From: Aliiruegeria haliotis
Lineage (GTDB): Bacteria > Pseudomonadota > Alphaproteobacteria > Rhodobacterales > Rhodobacteraceae
Reading direction: 5' to 3'
NCBI RefSeq assembly: GCF_003003255.1
Contig: NZ_PVTD01000004.1
Location: forward strand, 1 to 64,000
Length of the DNA stretch: 64,000 nucleotides
The translations under genes and the position numbers were made by a program. Below are positions 1 through 6,985 of this stretch, piece by piece (within the stretch, counting starts at the first letter, position 1; each line of letters opens with the position of its first letter). The notes under the pieces were generated by a model. It did not search any database. It was not told the DNA's origin and saw only the letters and a program-made list of their open reading frames with translations.

Positions 1-2
1 GG

Positions 3-332
3 AAACAGACCACACTCTGGCAGATTGCCAACCGCGATCAGGATGCCGAGACTGTGCACGGCACCCAGAAGCCGGTCGAATGCATGCGCCGGCCGGTCCT
101 CAACAATTCCGATCCCGGACAGGCGGTCTACGAGCCGTTCATGGGATCGGGCACGACGCTGATTGCTGCCGAGACCACCAATCGGATCTGCCTCGGGGTC
201 GAGCTCAACCCGGCCTATGTCGATGTCGCGGTTGAGCGCTGGCAGGCCTTCACCGGAAAGGCTGCGGTGCATGAGGCAACCGGCTCTACCTGGGCCGAAC
301 TGAAGGCGGAGAGGATCGGAACGGACACCTGA
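3..332 (+). CDS. DNA methyltransferase, C-terminal part (runs off the left edge)
   Basis: The open frame enters from the window edge, so only about 109 C-terminal residues are visible. It shows the layout of a beta-class N4/N6 amino DNA methyltransferase: the HGTQKPVECM segment, then the SAM-binding motif I YEPFMGSGTT, then the LGVELNPAYVDVAVERW helix-strand pair. The catalytic DPPY-type motif should lie just upstream and is not visible. It modifies DNA with S-adenosylmethionine; in phages such enzymes usually protect against host restriction. It is followed on the same strand by a nuclease-like gene and lies left of the packaging genes, so it belongs to the prophage. Family certain; target base and site unknown. 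Confidence 0.88.
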   Translation, partial: KQTTLWQIANRDQDAETVHGTQKPVECMRRPVLNNSDPGQAVYEPFMGSGTTLIAAETTNRICLGVELNPAYVDVAVERWQAFTGKAAVHEATGSTWAELKAERIGTDT

Positions 333-428
333 CGCCGGGTTCCCGGTCGCGGAATGGCCCCTTCGCCGTCATAGTCAGGAAAGGTTTCTGATGCGATAAT
401 CGCGCCGCAACGAGGGAACCGCAGGCAC

Positions 429-1043
429 ATGCGCCGCAGGCAGGACAACCGACCGATCAGATCGCAGCGCGACTGGCGCCGAATGGCGAAGGAACACGAG
501 AAGGCGCGGCGCCGGAACAATCGACCTTCGCAAAGCTGGCTCACCCGTATGAACCGCCGCTACCCGATGGCGATTCTGATCATCCCGGTCGCGGCATTCC
601 TGCTCTGGATGGCCGCGTTCGGATCGGACAGGTACCCGGAGTTGTTTCCTGGCTTCCTTCGGGAAACCGGCAACAGCGCATCTTCCCCGACGCCGCGCGT
701 GCTTCGTGGTGGCGACGCGCTCAACAACCGGACGGCCACCGCGCCGCAGACCTCGGGCGGTCGCAACCTGTCCGGTCGGGTCAGCCATGTCCGGGATGGC
801 GACACGATCGAGGTGACCGGCACGCCGATCCGGATCGCGGCGCTCGACTGTGCCGAGAAGGGAACCGCGCAGGGCAATGCCGCAACCCGGCGAATGAAGC
901 AGCTGGTTTCCGGCAAACGTCTCGACTGCGCGCTCACCGGGCGGCGCAGCTACGATCGTTGGATCGGCTCCTGCCGGCTGGATGATGGCCGCGATATCGC
1001 AGCCATCATGATTTCCGAGGGTGCCTGCCGGCGCTGGCGGTGA
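429..1043 (+). CDS. Membrane-anchored thermonuclease-like (SNase family) protein
   Basis: 204 residues. A basic N-terminus (res. 1-45) is followed by one membrane segment (about 46-65), a linker, and a C-terminal SNase-like domain (about 115-204). The staphylococcal nuclease active site is conserved: Arg135, Asp140 and Glu143 in IRIAALDCAE, and Arg177 in SYDRWIG, with the family spacing. It probably cleaves DNA or RNA with Ca2+, with the domain outside the cytoplasm or held at the membrane. The first ATG is used; ATGs at 483 and 549 are alternatives, the last giving a short anchor. It lies between the methyltransferase and DUF3489 genes in the prophage left arm. Its role in the phage is unknown. 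Confidence 0.8.
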   Translation: MRRRQDNRPIRSQRDWRRMAKEHEKARRRNNRPSQSWLTRMNRRYPMAILIIPVAAFLLWMAAFGSDRYPELFPGFLRETGNSASSPTPRVLRGGDALNNRTATAPQTSGGRNLSGRVSHVRDGDTIEVTGTPIRIAALDCAEKGTAQGNAATRRMKQLVSGKRLDCALTGRRSYDRWIGSCRLDDGRDIAAIMISEGACRRWR

Positions 1044-1044
1044 G

Positions 1045-1578
1045 TCACGCGCCAGCGATCCGGTAGACCCTGCCGCGCTCGGGCTCGGCCGTTGCCTCCA
1101 CGGTCAGCCCGAGCTTCTTGCGCAGCGTGCCGGAGATCGCGCCGCGAACGCTGTGCGCCTGCCAGCCGGTCTCGTCGGAGATCTCGGCGATCGTGGCGCC
1201 GCCCGGGGCGGAGAGCATCTCGATCAGCCGGGCCTGCTTTGTGCCGGCGCGCGGCGCGCTGGGCGTGGGTTCGACCGGCTCCGGATTTCGCCGGTCCAGC
1301 CGGGTCCGGATCTCGGCCGACGAAAGCCCGATCGCTGCAAGCCCGGCCTCGGTTGCGATCAGAGTTGTGCCATGACTATCGCCGGTCTCCCGCCAGAGCG
1401 CCACGCCGCGGGTGATGTTGGCATCGACCTCCTCGAGGAAGCCGAGCTCGGTCATTCTGGTGACGGCTTTCTTCGCCGCGGCACCATGCAGGCCCTTTGG
1501 CAGCGGCATGGCAATGGCGTCGTTTCTTGCGGCGGCGAGTTCGAGAATGCGGATTTGGGTGTCGGTAAGGTCGGACAT
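1045..1578 (-). CDS. DUF3489 domain protein
   Basis: 177 residues starting at MSDLTDTQ; the frame runs further upstream but that part is low-complexity Pro/Arg/Ala sequence and looks untranslated. The C-terminal 70 residues (RAGTKQARLIEML, TIAEISDETGWQAHSVRG, LRKKLGL) match the DUF3489 family, a small winged-helix-like fold common in alphaproteobacterial prophages. The N-terminal half also looks like a helix-turn-helix module (ILELAAARNDAIAMPL, AVTRMTELGFLEE), so DNA binding is a reasonable inference. It is transcribed against the flanking nuclease and terminase genes. Function not established. Confidence 0.75.
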   Translation of the reverse strand: MSDLTDTQIRILELAAARNDAIAMPLPKGLHGAAAKKAVTRMTELGFLEEVDANITRGVALWRETGDSHGTTLIATEAGLAAIGLSSAEIRTRLDRRNPEPVEPTPSAPRAGTKQARLIEMLSAPGGATIAEISDETGWQAHSVRGAISGTLRKKLGLTVEATAEPERGRVYRIAGA

Positions 1579-1690
1579 GCTGGGCTCCGTAGAAGCGGGC
1601 CCGCGGGATGCAAGCCCTCCTACGAGGCCCGGGCCCGGCCGGCGCATCCCGTTCTGGAACGCGTGCCGGGCTGGCGGGGAAGTATCCTGC

Positions 1691-1918
1691 CTATTCGGCG
1701 CACTCACCCTCGCGGAAGGCGCTGTCGGTGATATCGCGCAGCCGGGCCGCGTAGTGCTGCAGCGTGCCCACATCGCCCCAGCTGACCTCGTCGGGATGAG
1801 TGTTGAAATGCTCGTCGCTCAGGGCCTGCAGGCGCCTGAGCATCGTGTCGATCTCGGCCTTGGTGGCGATGAAGGTGCTCAGGGCTTCGGCCTGATTCTG
1901 TTGGCGGCGGGTCTTCAT
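1691..1918 (-). CDS. Small hypothetical phage protein
   Basis: 75 residues, mostly helical, with an acidic C-terminus (FREGECAE). It contains an amphipathic stretch (EIDTMLRRLQALSDEHF) and a second one (GTLQHYAARLRDITDSAF), which suggests a short helical hairpin. It has an ATG start, is co-directional with the downstream DUF3489 gene and is divergent from the terminase genes. I do not recognise a domain. Coding potential is supported by the absence of stops and by the balanced composition, unlike the overlapping Arg/Pro-rich frames. Confidence 0.6.
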   Translation of the reverse strand: MKTRRQQNQAEALSTFIATKAEIDTMLRRLQALSDEHFNTHPDEVSWGDVGTLQHYAARLRDITDSAFREGECAE

Positions 1919-1992
1919 AGCTGGCTTCCGATGCAGGTCTGTTCCGTTGCAATCAGAATCGCTCTGTCGCGGAGCGCCATCAACGATAATCG

Positions 1993-2009
1993 AAGCAATA
2001 TCATTGCTT
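1993..2009. promoter_or_regulatory. Perfect inverted repeat upstream of the terminase operon
   Basis: AAGCAAT-ATC-ATTGCTT: 7-bp perfect arms with a 3-bp spacer, in an AT-rich island (about 1955-2015) between the divergent 75-aa gene and the small terminase. It lies about 20 bp before the terminase start. It may be an operator for the late/packaging promoter; the stem is too short and AT-rich to be a convincing terminator. Confidence 0.4.
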
Positions 2010-2029
2010 TAATCTCTTTGGAGCGATCC

Positions 2030-2563
2030 ATGCAGGGCATGAGTGAACGGGACTACGCCGCGCATGCCGGGCTCTCCCGCGGAGCGATCCAGAAGGCGAA
2101 ACGCACCGGACGGCTAGCGCTCTTCGCAGATGGCTCGATCGATGCGGCGGCCTCCGATGCCCGCCGCGCGGAGACAACCGATCCCGATCAGCAGAGGCGC
2201 TCTGTCGGAGAGTCTGCGCTTTCCGGTCCCGGCGAGAGCAGCTCCTACCTCAAGGCCCGGACGGCGCTCACGGTTTACCAGGCGCAGGAACGGCAGATCG
2301 CAATTCAGAAGAAGAAGGGCGCGCTGGTCGACCGCGCCCGGGCCGAGGCGCTGGTGTTCCGTCTCGCCCGGCAGGAACGCGATGCCTGGGTAACCTGGCC
2401 GGCGCGGGTGGCGGCGCTGATCGCGGCGCAGGTCTCGGCCGAGTGCGAGAGCGTCTCCGGTGCATCACTCGCGATCGACACCGCGATCATGCAGAGGGTG
2501 CTGGAAGCCCATGTCCGGGAACAACTCGACGCCCTCGCCGAACTCCGGGTCTCGCTCGGGTGA
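2030..2563 (+). CDS. Terminase small subunit (Nu1-like)
   Basis: 177 residues. An N-terminal helix-turn-helix of the Nu1/phage-element type (MSERDYAAHAGLSRGAIQKAKRTGRL) should bind the packaging site. A central helical region (ERQIAIQKKKGALVDRARAEALVFRL) probably mediates oligomerisation and contact with the large subunit. The start at 2030 has TTGGAG 7 nt upstream; an in-frame ATG at 2039 is the alternative. The reading frame is open far upstream, but that section is a shadow of the minus-strand genes. It overlaps the large terminase by 53 bp, as usual for lambda-type packaging pairs. Confidence 0.8.
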   Translation: MQGMSERDYAAHAGLSRGAIQKAKRTGRLALFADGSIDAAASDARRAETTDPDQQRRSVGESALSGPGESSSYLKARTALTVYQAQERQIAIQKKKGALVDRARAEALVFRLARQERDAWVTWPARVAALIAAQVSAECESVSGASLAIDTAIMQRVLEAHVREQLDALAELRVSLG

Positions 2564-4550
2564 CCCCGATGACCTGAGCGGGATCGACCAGGGTTTCGAC
2601 GGCGCCGACGACATCCTGCGGTCCTGGCGTCGTGGCCTGCGGCCCGATCCGGATCTCACGGTTTCCGAATGGGCCGACCGGCATCGCTGGCTCTCCTCCC
2701 GCGCCAGCGCCGAGCCCGGCCGCTACCGCACGGACCGCACGCCCTACCTGCGGGAAATCATGGATGCGCTCTCGCCGAGGCATCCGGCGCAGCGCATCAG
2801 CTTCATGAAGGCCGCCCAGGTCGGCGCCACGGAGGCCGGTAACAACTGGGCCGGCTTCGTGATCCACCACGCGCCGGGACCGATGCTGGCGGTGCTGCCG
2901 ACCGTGGAGATGGCCAAGCGCGCCTCGCGCGGGCGGCTCGATCCGCTCATCGCCGAGAGCCCGGTGCTGCGGGATCGGGTGACACCGGCCCGTTCGCGCG
3001 AGGCCGGCAACTCGATGCTCTCAAAAGAGTTTCCGGGTGGCATCCTGGTGCTGACCGGGGCGAACAGCGCCACCGGCCTGCGCTCGATGCCGGCGCGCTA
3101 TATCTTTCTCGACGAGGTCGATGCCTATCCGGCCTCGGCCGACGAGGAAGGCGATCCGGTCGCGCTCGCCGAGGCGCGGACCACGACCTTCGCGCATCGC
3201 CGGAAGGTCTTCATGGTCTCGACACCGACCATCCGCGGCCTCAGCCGGATCGAGCGGGAATACGAGGCGAGCGACCAGCGGCGCTACTTCGTACCCTGTC
3301 CGCATTGCGGCCACATGCAGTGGCTGCAGTTCGAACGCCTGCGCTGGGAAAAGGGCCGGCCGGAGACCGCCGCCTATCATTGCGAGGGATGCGAGCAGCC
3401 GATTGCCGAGCACCACAAGACCGCCATGCTGGCCTCCGGCGAATGGCGGGCAACCGCGACCTCGGCCGATCCGACGGCCATCGGCTTCCACATCTCGGCG
3501 CTCTATTCGCCGGTGGGCTGGAAGTCCTGGGAGCAGATCGCCCGGGAATGGCTGGCCGCCCAGGGTTCGGAAGACATGCTCAGGGCGGCGCGCAACACGC
3601 TGCTAGGCGAGACCTGGGTCGAGAGCGGCGAGGCGCCGGAATGGCAGCGGCTGGCAGAACGGCGCGAGCCATGGGACACCGCCGGCCTGCCGAATGGTGT
3701 GCTGTTCCTGACCGCCGGCGCCGACGTGCAGAAGGACCGGATCGAGGTCGATATCTGGGGCTGGGGCCGCGGGCTGGAAAGCTGGCTTGTCGATCACATT
3801 GTCATCGAGGGTGGGCCGAACCGGGCGGAGGCCTGGGCAGAGCTGACGAAGCTCCTCGGCCGCACCTGGGATCTCGCCAATGGCTCGGTGATGCCGATCG
3901 CGAAGCTCGCCATCGATACCGGCTACGAGGCCGCGGCGGTCTATGGCTGGACCCGGGCGCAGGGCTTCGGCCAGGTCGCACCGGTCAAGGGCCTCGAAGG
4001 CTTCAACCGGGCGACGCCGGTTTCCGGCCCCACCTTTGTCGACGCCACGATCGGCGGAAGGCGGCTGCGACGCGGCGCCCGGCTTTGGTCGGTCGCCACC
4101 TCGACTTTCAAGATCGAGACCTACCGCTTCCTGCGGCTGGAGCGGCCCGACGATGCCGAGCGGGCCGCGGGGATCTGCGACCCACCGGGGACCATGCACC
4201 TGCCGGACTGGATCGACAGCGAGTGGATCCGCCAGCTGGTGGCCGAGCAACTGGTCACGGTGCGCAATCGGCGCGGCTACGCCCGGCAGGAATGGCAGAA
4301 GATCCGCGAGCGGAATGAGGCGCTGGACACGAGAGTCTACGCCCGGGCTGCCGCCTGGATCATGGGCGCCGATCGCTGGGACGAGGCCACATGGCGCCAG
4401 CTCGAGGAACAGGCGGGGACAGAAAGCCGGGTGATCGACACACAACCGAGCCCCGGACCTGCGGAGCAGGATCAACAACCACGCGCCGGCACGCCGGTTA
4501 CGCCACGGCGACGCCAGCGGGCCTATACGCCGCGCTTCATGAGGGACTGA
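2511..4550 (+). CDS. Phage terminase large subunit (GpA family)
   Basis: 679 residues. The N-terminal ATPase has a divergent Walker A (KAAQVGATE, about 100-108), Walker B with catalytic acid (RYIFLDEVD, about 196-204) and the coupling motif VSTPT (about 237-241). A CPHC...CEGC four-cysteine zinc site (263/266/291/294) sits in the middle. The C-terminal nuclease domain carries acidic residues in DVQKDRIEVDIWGWG and AIDTGYEAAAVY. It cuts concatemeric DNA and drives it into the prohead through the portal. The ATG at 2511 has GGAAG upstream and is preferred over an earlier in-frame ATG at 2460. First gene of the lambda-ordered head block. Confidence 0.93.
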   Translation: MSGNNSTPSPNSGSRSGDPDDLSGIDQGFDGADDILRSWRRGLRPDPDLTVSEWADRHRWLSSRASAEPGRYRTDRTPYLREIMDALSPRHPAQRISFMKAAQVGATEAGNNWAGFVIHHAPGPMLAVLPTVEMAKRASRGRLDPLIAESPVLRDRVTPARSREAGNSMLSKEFPGGILVLTGANSATGLRSMPARYIFLDEVDAYPASADEEGDPVALAEARTTTFAHRRKVFMVSTPTIRGLSRIEREYEASDQRRYFVPCPHCGHMQWLQFERLRWEKGRPETAAYHCEGCEQPIAEHHKTAMLASGEWRATATSADPTAIGFHISALYSPVGWKSWEQIAREWLAAQGSEDMLRAARNTLLGETWVESGEAPEWQRLAERREPWDTAGLPNGVLFLTAGADVQKDRIEVDIWGWGRGLESWLVDHIVIEGGPNRAEAWAELTKLLGRTWDLANGSVMPIAKLAIDTGYEAAAVYGWTRAQGFGQVAPVKGLEGFNRATPVSGPTFVDATIGGRRLRRGARLWSVATSTFKIETYRFLRLERPDDAERAAGICDPPGTMHLPDWIDSEWIRQLVAEQLVTVRNRRGYARQEWQKIRERNEALDTRVYARAAAWIMGADRWDEATWRQLEEQAGTESRVIDTQPSPGPAEQDQQPRAGTPVTPRRRQRAYTPRFMRD

Positions 4551-4551
4551 G

Positions 4552-4764
4552 ATGGAGATCGACAGGATGCGCAGCCTGCTCAGCGCGCTGCAGGAGGCGC
4601 GCTACGCAGGCATCCGCTCGGTGAGCTATGACGGCAAGACCATCACCTATGGATCGGATGCCGAGCTGGCCGCCGCCGTCACGGATCTCGAAGCCCGGCT
4701 GGCTTCGGCCGAGGGCACACCCCGCCGGCGGCGCTGGGGAACCTTGGCGACCAAGGGGCTCTGA
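4552..4764 (+). CDS. Head-tail joining / head completion protein (gpW-like)
   Basis: 70 residues, typical of lambda gpW. It has an N-terminal helical start (MEIDRMRSLLSALQEARYAG), a beta-hairpin-like VSYDGKTITYGSDAE, then a helix (LAAAVTDLEARLASAE) and a basic tail. gpW plugs the packaged head before tail attachment. It starts 1 nt after the terminase stop and ends 3 nt before the portal start, exactly the A-W-B order of lambda. Confidence 0.85.
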   Translation: MEIDRMRSLLSALQEARYAGIRSVSYDGKTITYGSDAELAAAVTDLEARLASAEGTPRRRRWGTLATKGL

Positions 4765-4767
4765 GCG

Positions 4768-6240
4768 ATGGCATTCGACTATGTTCGCCAGCTGCTCACC
4801 GCGGTGACCGGTGGATTTGACGCCGCGCAAGGTCACAGGCGGCTGCGTGGCTTCCGGGCCTCCCGGGCGCATGTGAACACGCTGATCGCCGGAGCCGGCG
4901 CGACCATCACCGCCCGGGCGCGATGGCTTGCCCGCAACAACGGCTATGCCGCGAATGCCGTCGAATCCTTCGCCAGCAATGTCGTCGGCGACGGGATCAA
5001 GCCATCGTCGCGGATCGAGGATGCGGCTCTCAAGGAAGAGGTGCAATCGCTCTGGCTCGCCTGGACCGACGAGGCGGATGCCGAAGGTGTCACCGATTTC
5101 TACGGGCTGCAGCGCCGGGCGGCCCGCGAGGTGTATCTCACCGGCGAAGTCTTCCTGCGGATCCGGTCGCGCCGCCCTGAGGACGGCCTGACAGTACCGC
5201 TGCAACTGCAGATGCTCCCTTCGGAGATGTTGCCGCTCGATCTCAACCGGGAACTGCCGGGCGCTGGATCAATCCGGCAGGGGATCGAGTTTGACGGGAT
5301 CGGCCGGCGCGTCGCCTATCACTTCCTGCGCCGGCATCCCGGTGACATGACCGAGCCCGGGCTGGCCGGCGAGACGGTCCGGGTTCCGGCGGAGGATGTG
5401 ATCCATGTGCTGGACCCAAGCGAGGCCGGACAATTGCGCGGGGTCTCGCGTTTCACCCCGGCGATCGTGAAACTCTTCACGCTGGATCTCTACGACGATG
5501 CCGAGTTGGAGCGGAAGAAGACGGCGGCGATGTTCGCGATGTTCATCACCTCGCCGGCGCCGGAGACACCGCTGGAGCCCGCCGAGGAGGATCTTGAGGT
5601 CGAACCCGGCCAGGTCGTCCGTCTCGATCCCGGAGAGGATGTCTCGACGCCTGCCACGCCGGATTCCGGCTCGACCTATGAGCCCTTCCAGTACCGGACG
5701 CTGCTGCAGATCTCGGCCGCGCTGGGCATTCCCTACGGGTATCTCACCAATGACACCGCGAAGGGCAACTTCTCGAATACGCGGATCTCGCTCGTCGACT
5801 TCCGCCGCCGGATCTCGGCCTGGCAACATGGCGTGCTGGTCTACCAGATGTGCCGGGCCGTCTGGACCCGCTGGATGGATCTCTCGGTGCTCTCCGGCGC
5901 GCTCGACATCCCGGACTACGATCAGAACCGACGCGCGTATCTCGCCTGCGACTGGCTGCCGACAAAGTGGGACTGGGTCGATCCGATGAAGGATGCCTCG
6001 GCCGAGATCCTGCAGATCGAGGCCGGGCTCAAATCCCGCACGCAGGCGCTGTCGGAACGCGGCTACGACGCCGAGCAGGTCGATCGCGAGATCGCCGCTG
6101 AGAGAGACCGCGAGCAGGCACTGGGCCTCGACTTCCGACGTCCGGGATCACCGGCGCAGGGGCCGTCAGAAACCGGCAGCGAAGATCAAAACGAAGAGAC
6201 GGAAACGGACGACAAGCGCTCGCCAGAGGAGAAGGCCTGA
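4768..6240 (+). CDS. Phage portal protein (lambda gpB family)
   Basis: 490 residues. The N-terminal portal core begins with AGATITARARWLARNNGYAA and contains VESFASNVVGDGI and AAREVYLTGEVFLR, characteristic of the lambda-family portal. The stem/wing region includes DVIHVLDPSEAGQLRGVSRF and IPYGYLTNDTAKGNFSNTR. The acidic, Glu/Arg-rich tail (about 440-490) is probably disordered. It forms the dodecameric DNA entry channel. Length is close to lambda B (533). After its stop the strand flips to the toxin-antitoxin pair, which separates B from C. Confidence 0.92.
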   Translation: MAFDYVRQLLTAVTGGFDAAQGHRRLRGFRASRAHVNTLIAGAGATITARARWLARNNGYAANAVESFASNVVGDGIKPSSRIEDAALKEEVQSLWLAWTDEADAEGVTDFYGLQRRAAREVYLTGEVFLRIRSRRPEDGLTVPLQLQMLPSEMLPLDLNRELPGAGSIRQGIEFDGIGRRVAYHFLRRHPGDMTEPGLAGETVRVPAEDVIHVLDPSEAGQLRGVSRFTPAIVKLFTLDLYDDAELERKKTAAMFAMFITSPAPETPLEPAEEDLEVEPGQVVRLDPGEDVSTPATPDSGSTYEPFQYRTLLQISAALGIPYGYLTNDTAKGNFSNTRISLVDFRRRISAWQHGVLVYQMCRAVWTRWMDLSVLSGALDIPDYDQNRRAYLACDWLPTKWDWVDPMKDASAEILQIEAGLKSRTQALSERGYDAEQVDREIAAERDREQALGLDFRRPGSPAQGPSETGSEDQNEETETDDKRSPEEKA

Positions 6241-6245
6241 TGCCT

Positions 6246-6644
6246 TCAGGATTCGAGCAGTTCGACCCCTGGGATGCGGGCGGCTTTCCTATCGAAAGTC
6301 ACCAGCGGAACGGCATCCGCCCGATGTGCCGCCGCAGCGATCATCAGGTCGGCAAAGCCGAAGCCCCCATCGCGATACTGGAAGACGGCCCGGCCGGTGT
6401 CGTCAGCCTGTTCAACCTCGATCTCGGTGGCCGACAGCAGGCCTTCGAGCGCGCCGGCGACTTCGGCGCGGCTGAAGCCATAGGCGCGCTCGAGCACCCA
6501 GACGAGTTCCACCATGACCTCGCGGCTGATGAAGCCGGGATCACTCTGGCGGAGCCCGTTCATGAAGTCCGCGGCGACGCGGGCCTGATCAGGATCGTCC
6601 TGGGTCAGGAACCGCACCAGCACATTGGTGTCGATGGCGATCAC
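6246..6644 (-). CDS. PIN-domain toxin (VapC-type ribonuclease)
   Basis: 132 residues. The PIN fold carries the expected acidic quartet: Asp5 in MIAIDTNVLV, Glu46 in VMVELVWVL, Asp99 in GFGFADLMIA and Asp118 in LVTFDRKAA. VapC toxins cleave tRNA or rRNA with Mg2+. The start is GTG, in a GTGA overlap of 4 bp with the antitoxin stop, so the pair is translationally coupled. It lies in reverse orientation 5 bp after the portal stop, as cargo inside the phage head operon. Confidence 0.9.
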   Translation of the reverse strand: MIAIDTNVLVRFLTQDDPDQARVAADFMNGLRQSDPGFISREVMVELVWVLERAYGFSRAEVAGALEGLLSATEIEVEQADDTGRAVFQYRDGGFGFADLMIAAAAHRADAVPLVTFDRKAARIPGVELLES

Positions 6645-6886
6645 GCGTCGGAATCCTCAGCGGCGCCACCGGCAATGGCTTCATCCATCTCGTCGAGGCT
6701 GACCGGTTTCCGGCCCGGCCGGGCCAACAGGCCGGCAAGCCCGCTGACGGGTTGTACCTTCAGCAGCCGGACCTCGCCGTCGAGGATGACATACCGGACC
6801 CGATCGCCACTCGCGAGACCAAGCGCCCGCCGCACGTCCTTCGGCAGGGTCGTCTGGCCCTTCATCGTCACTGTCGATTCCTGCAT
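6641..6886 (-). CDS. AbrB/MazE-type antitoxin of the VapC pair
   Basis: 81 residues. The N-terminal swapped-hairpin AbrB domain (res. 1-48: STVTMKGQTTLPKDVRRALG then SGDRVRYVILDGEVRLL) binds DNA. The C-terminal segment (PVSLDEMDEAIAGGAAEDSDA) is acidic and flexible, the usual toxin-neutralising tail. It is the first gene of the two-gene unit. The promoter and repeated half-sites just upstream suggest autoregulation. Confidence 0.88.
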   Translation of the reverse strand: MQESTVTMKGQTTLPKDVRRALGLASGDRVRYVILDGEVRLLKVQPVSGLAGLLARPGRKPVSLDEMDEAIAGGAAEDSDA

Positions 6887-6894
6887 GGGTGTCG

Positions 6895-6950
6895 CGCCTT
6901 ACGTTTGAGCATTTCGCCTTACTATATCGGATTAGGGGCGGAGTTTTCAA
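6895..6950 (-). promoter_or_regulatory. Toxin-antitoxin promoter with two CGCCTTAC repeats
   Basis: Reading the minus strand: TTGAAA (6950-6945), an 18-bp spacer, then TATAGT (6926-6921), a near-consensus sigma-70 promoter 35 bp before the antitoxin start. The octamer CGCCTTAC (plus strand) occurs at 6895-6902 and 6915-6922, 20 bp apart, about two helical turns, and the second copy overlaps the -10. That arrangement fits binding of antitoxin dimers to repress their own promoter. Confidence 0.6.
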
Positions 6951-6985
6951 GATCCATTGCCCCCAACCACAACGAGCAAGAGCTG

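Noticed and set aside
1412-2029. Upstream extension of the small terminase frame
   Set aside because: It reads through the DUF3489 gene, the 75-aa gene and the AT-rich palindrome; conserved sequence starts only at 2030-2039.
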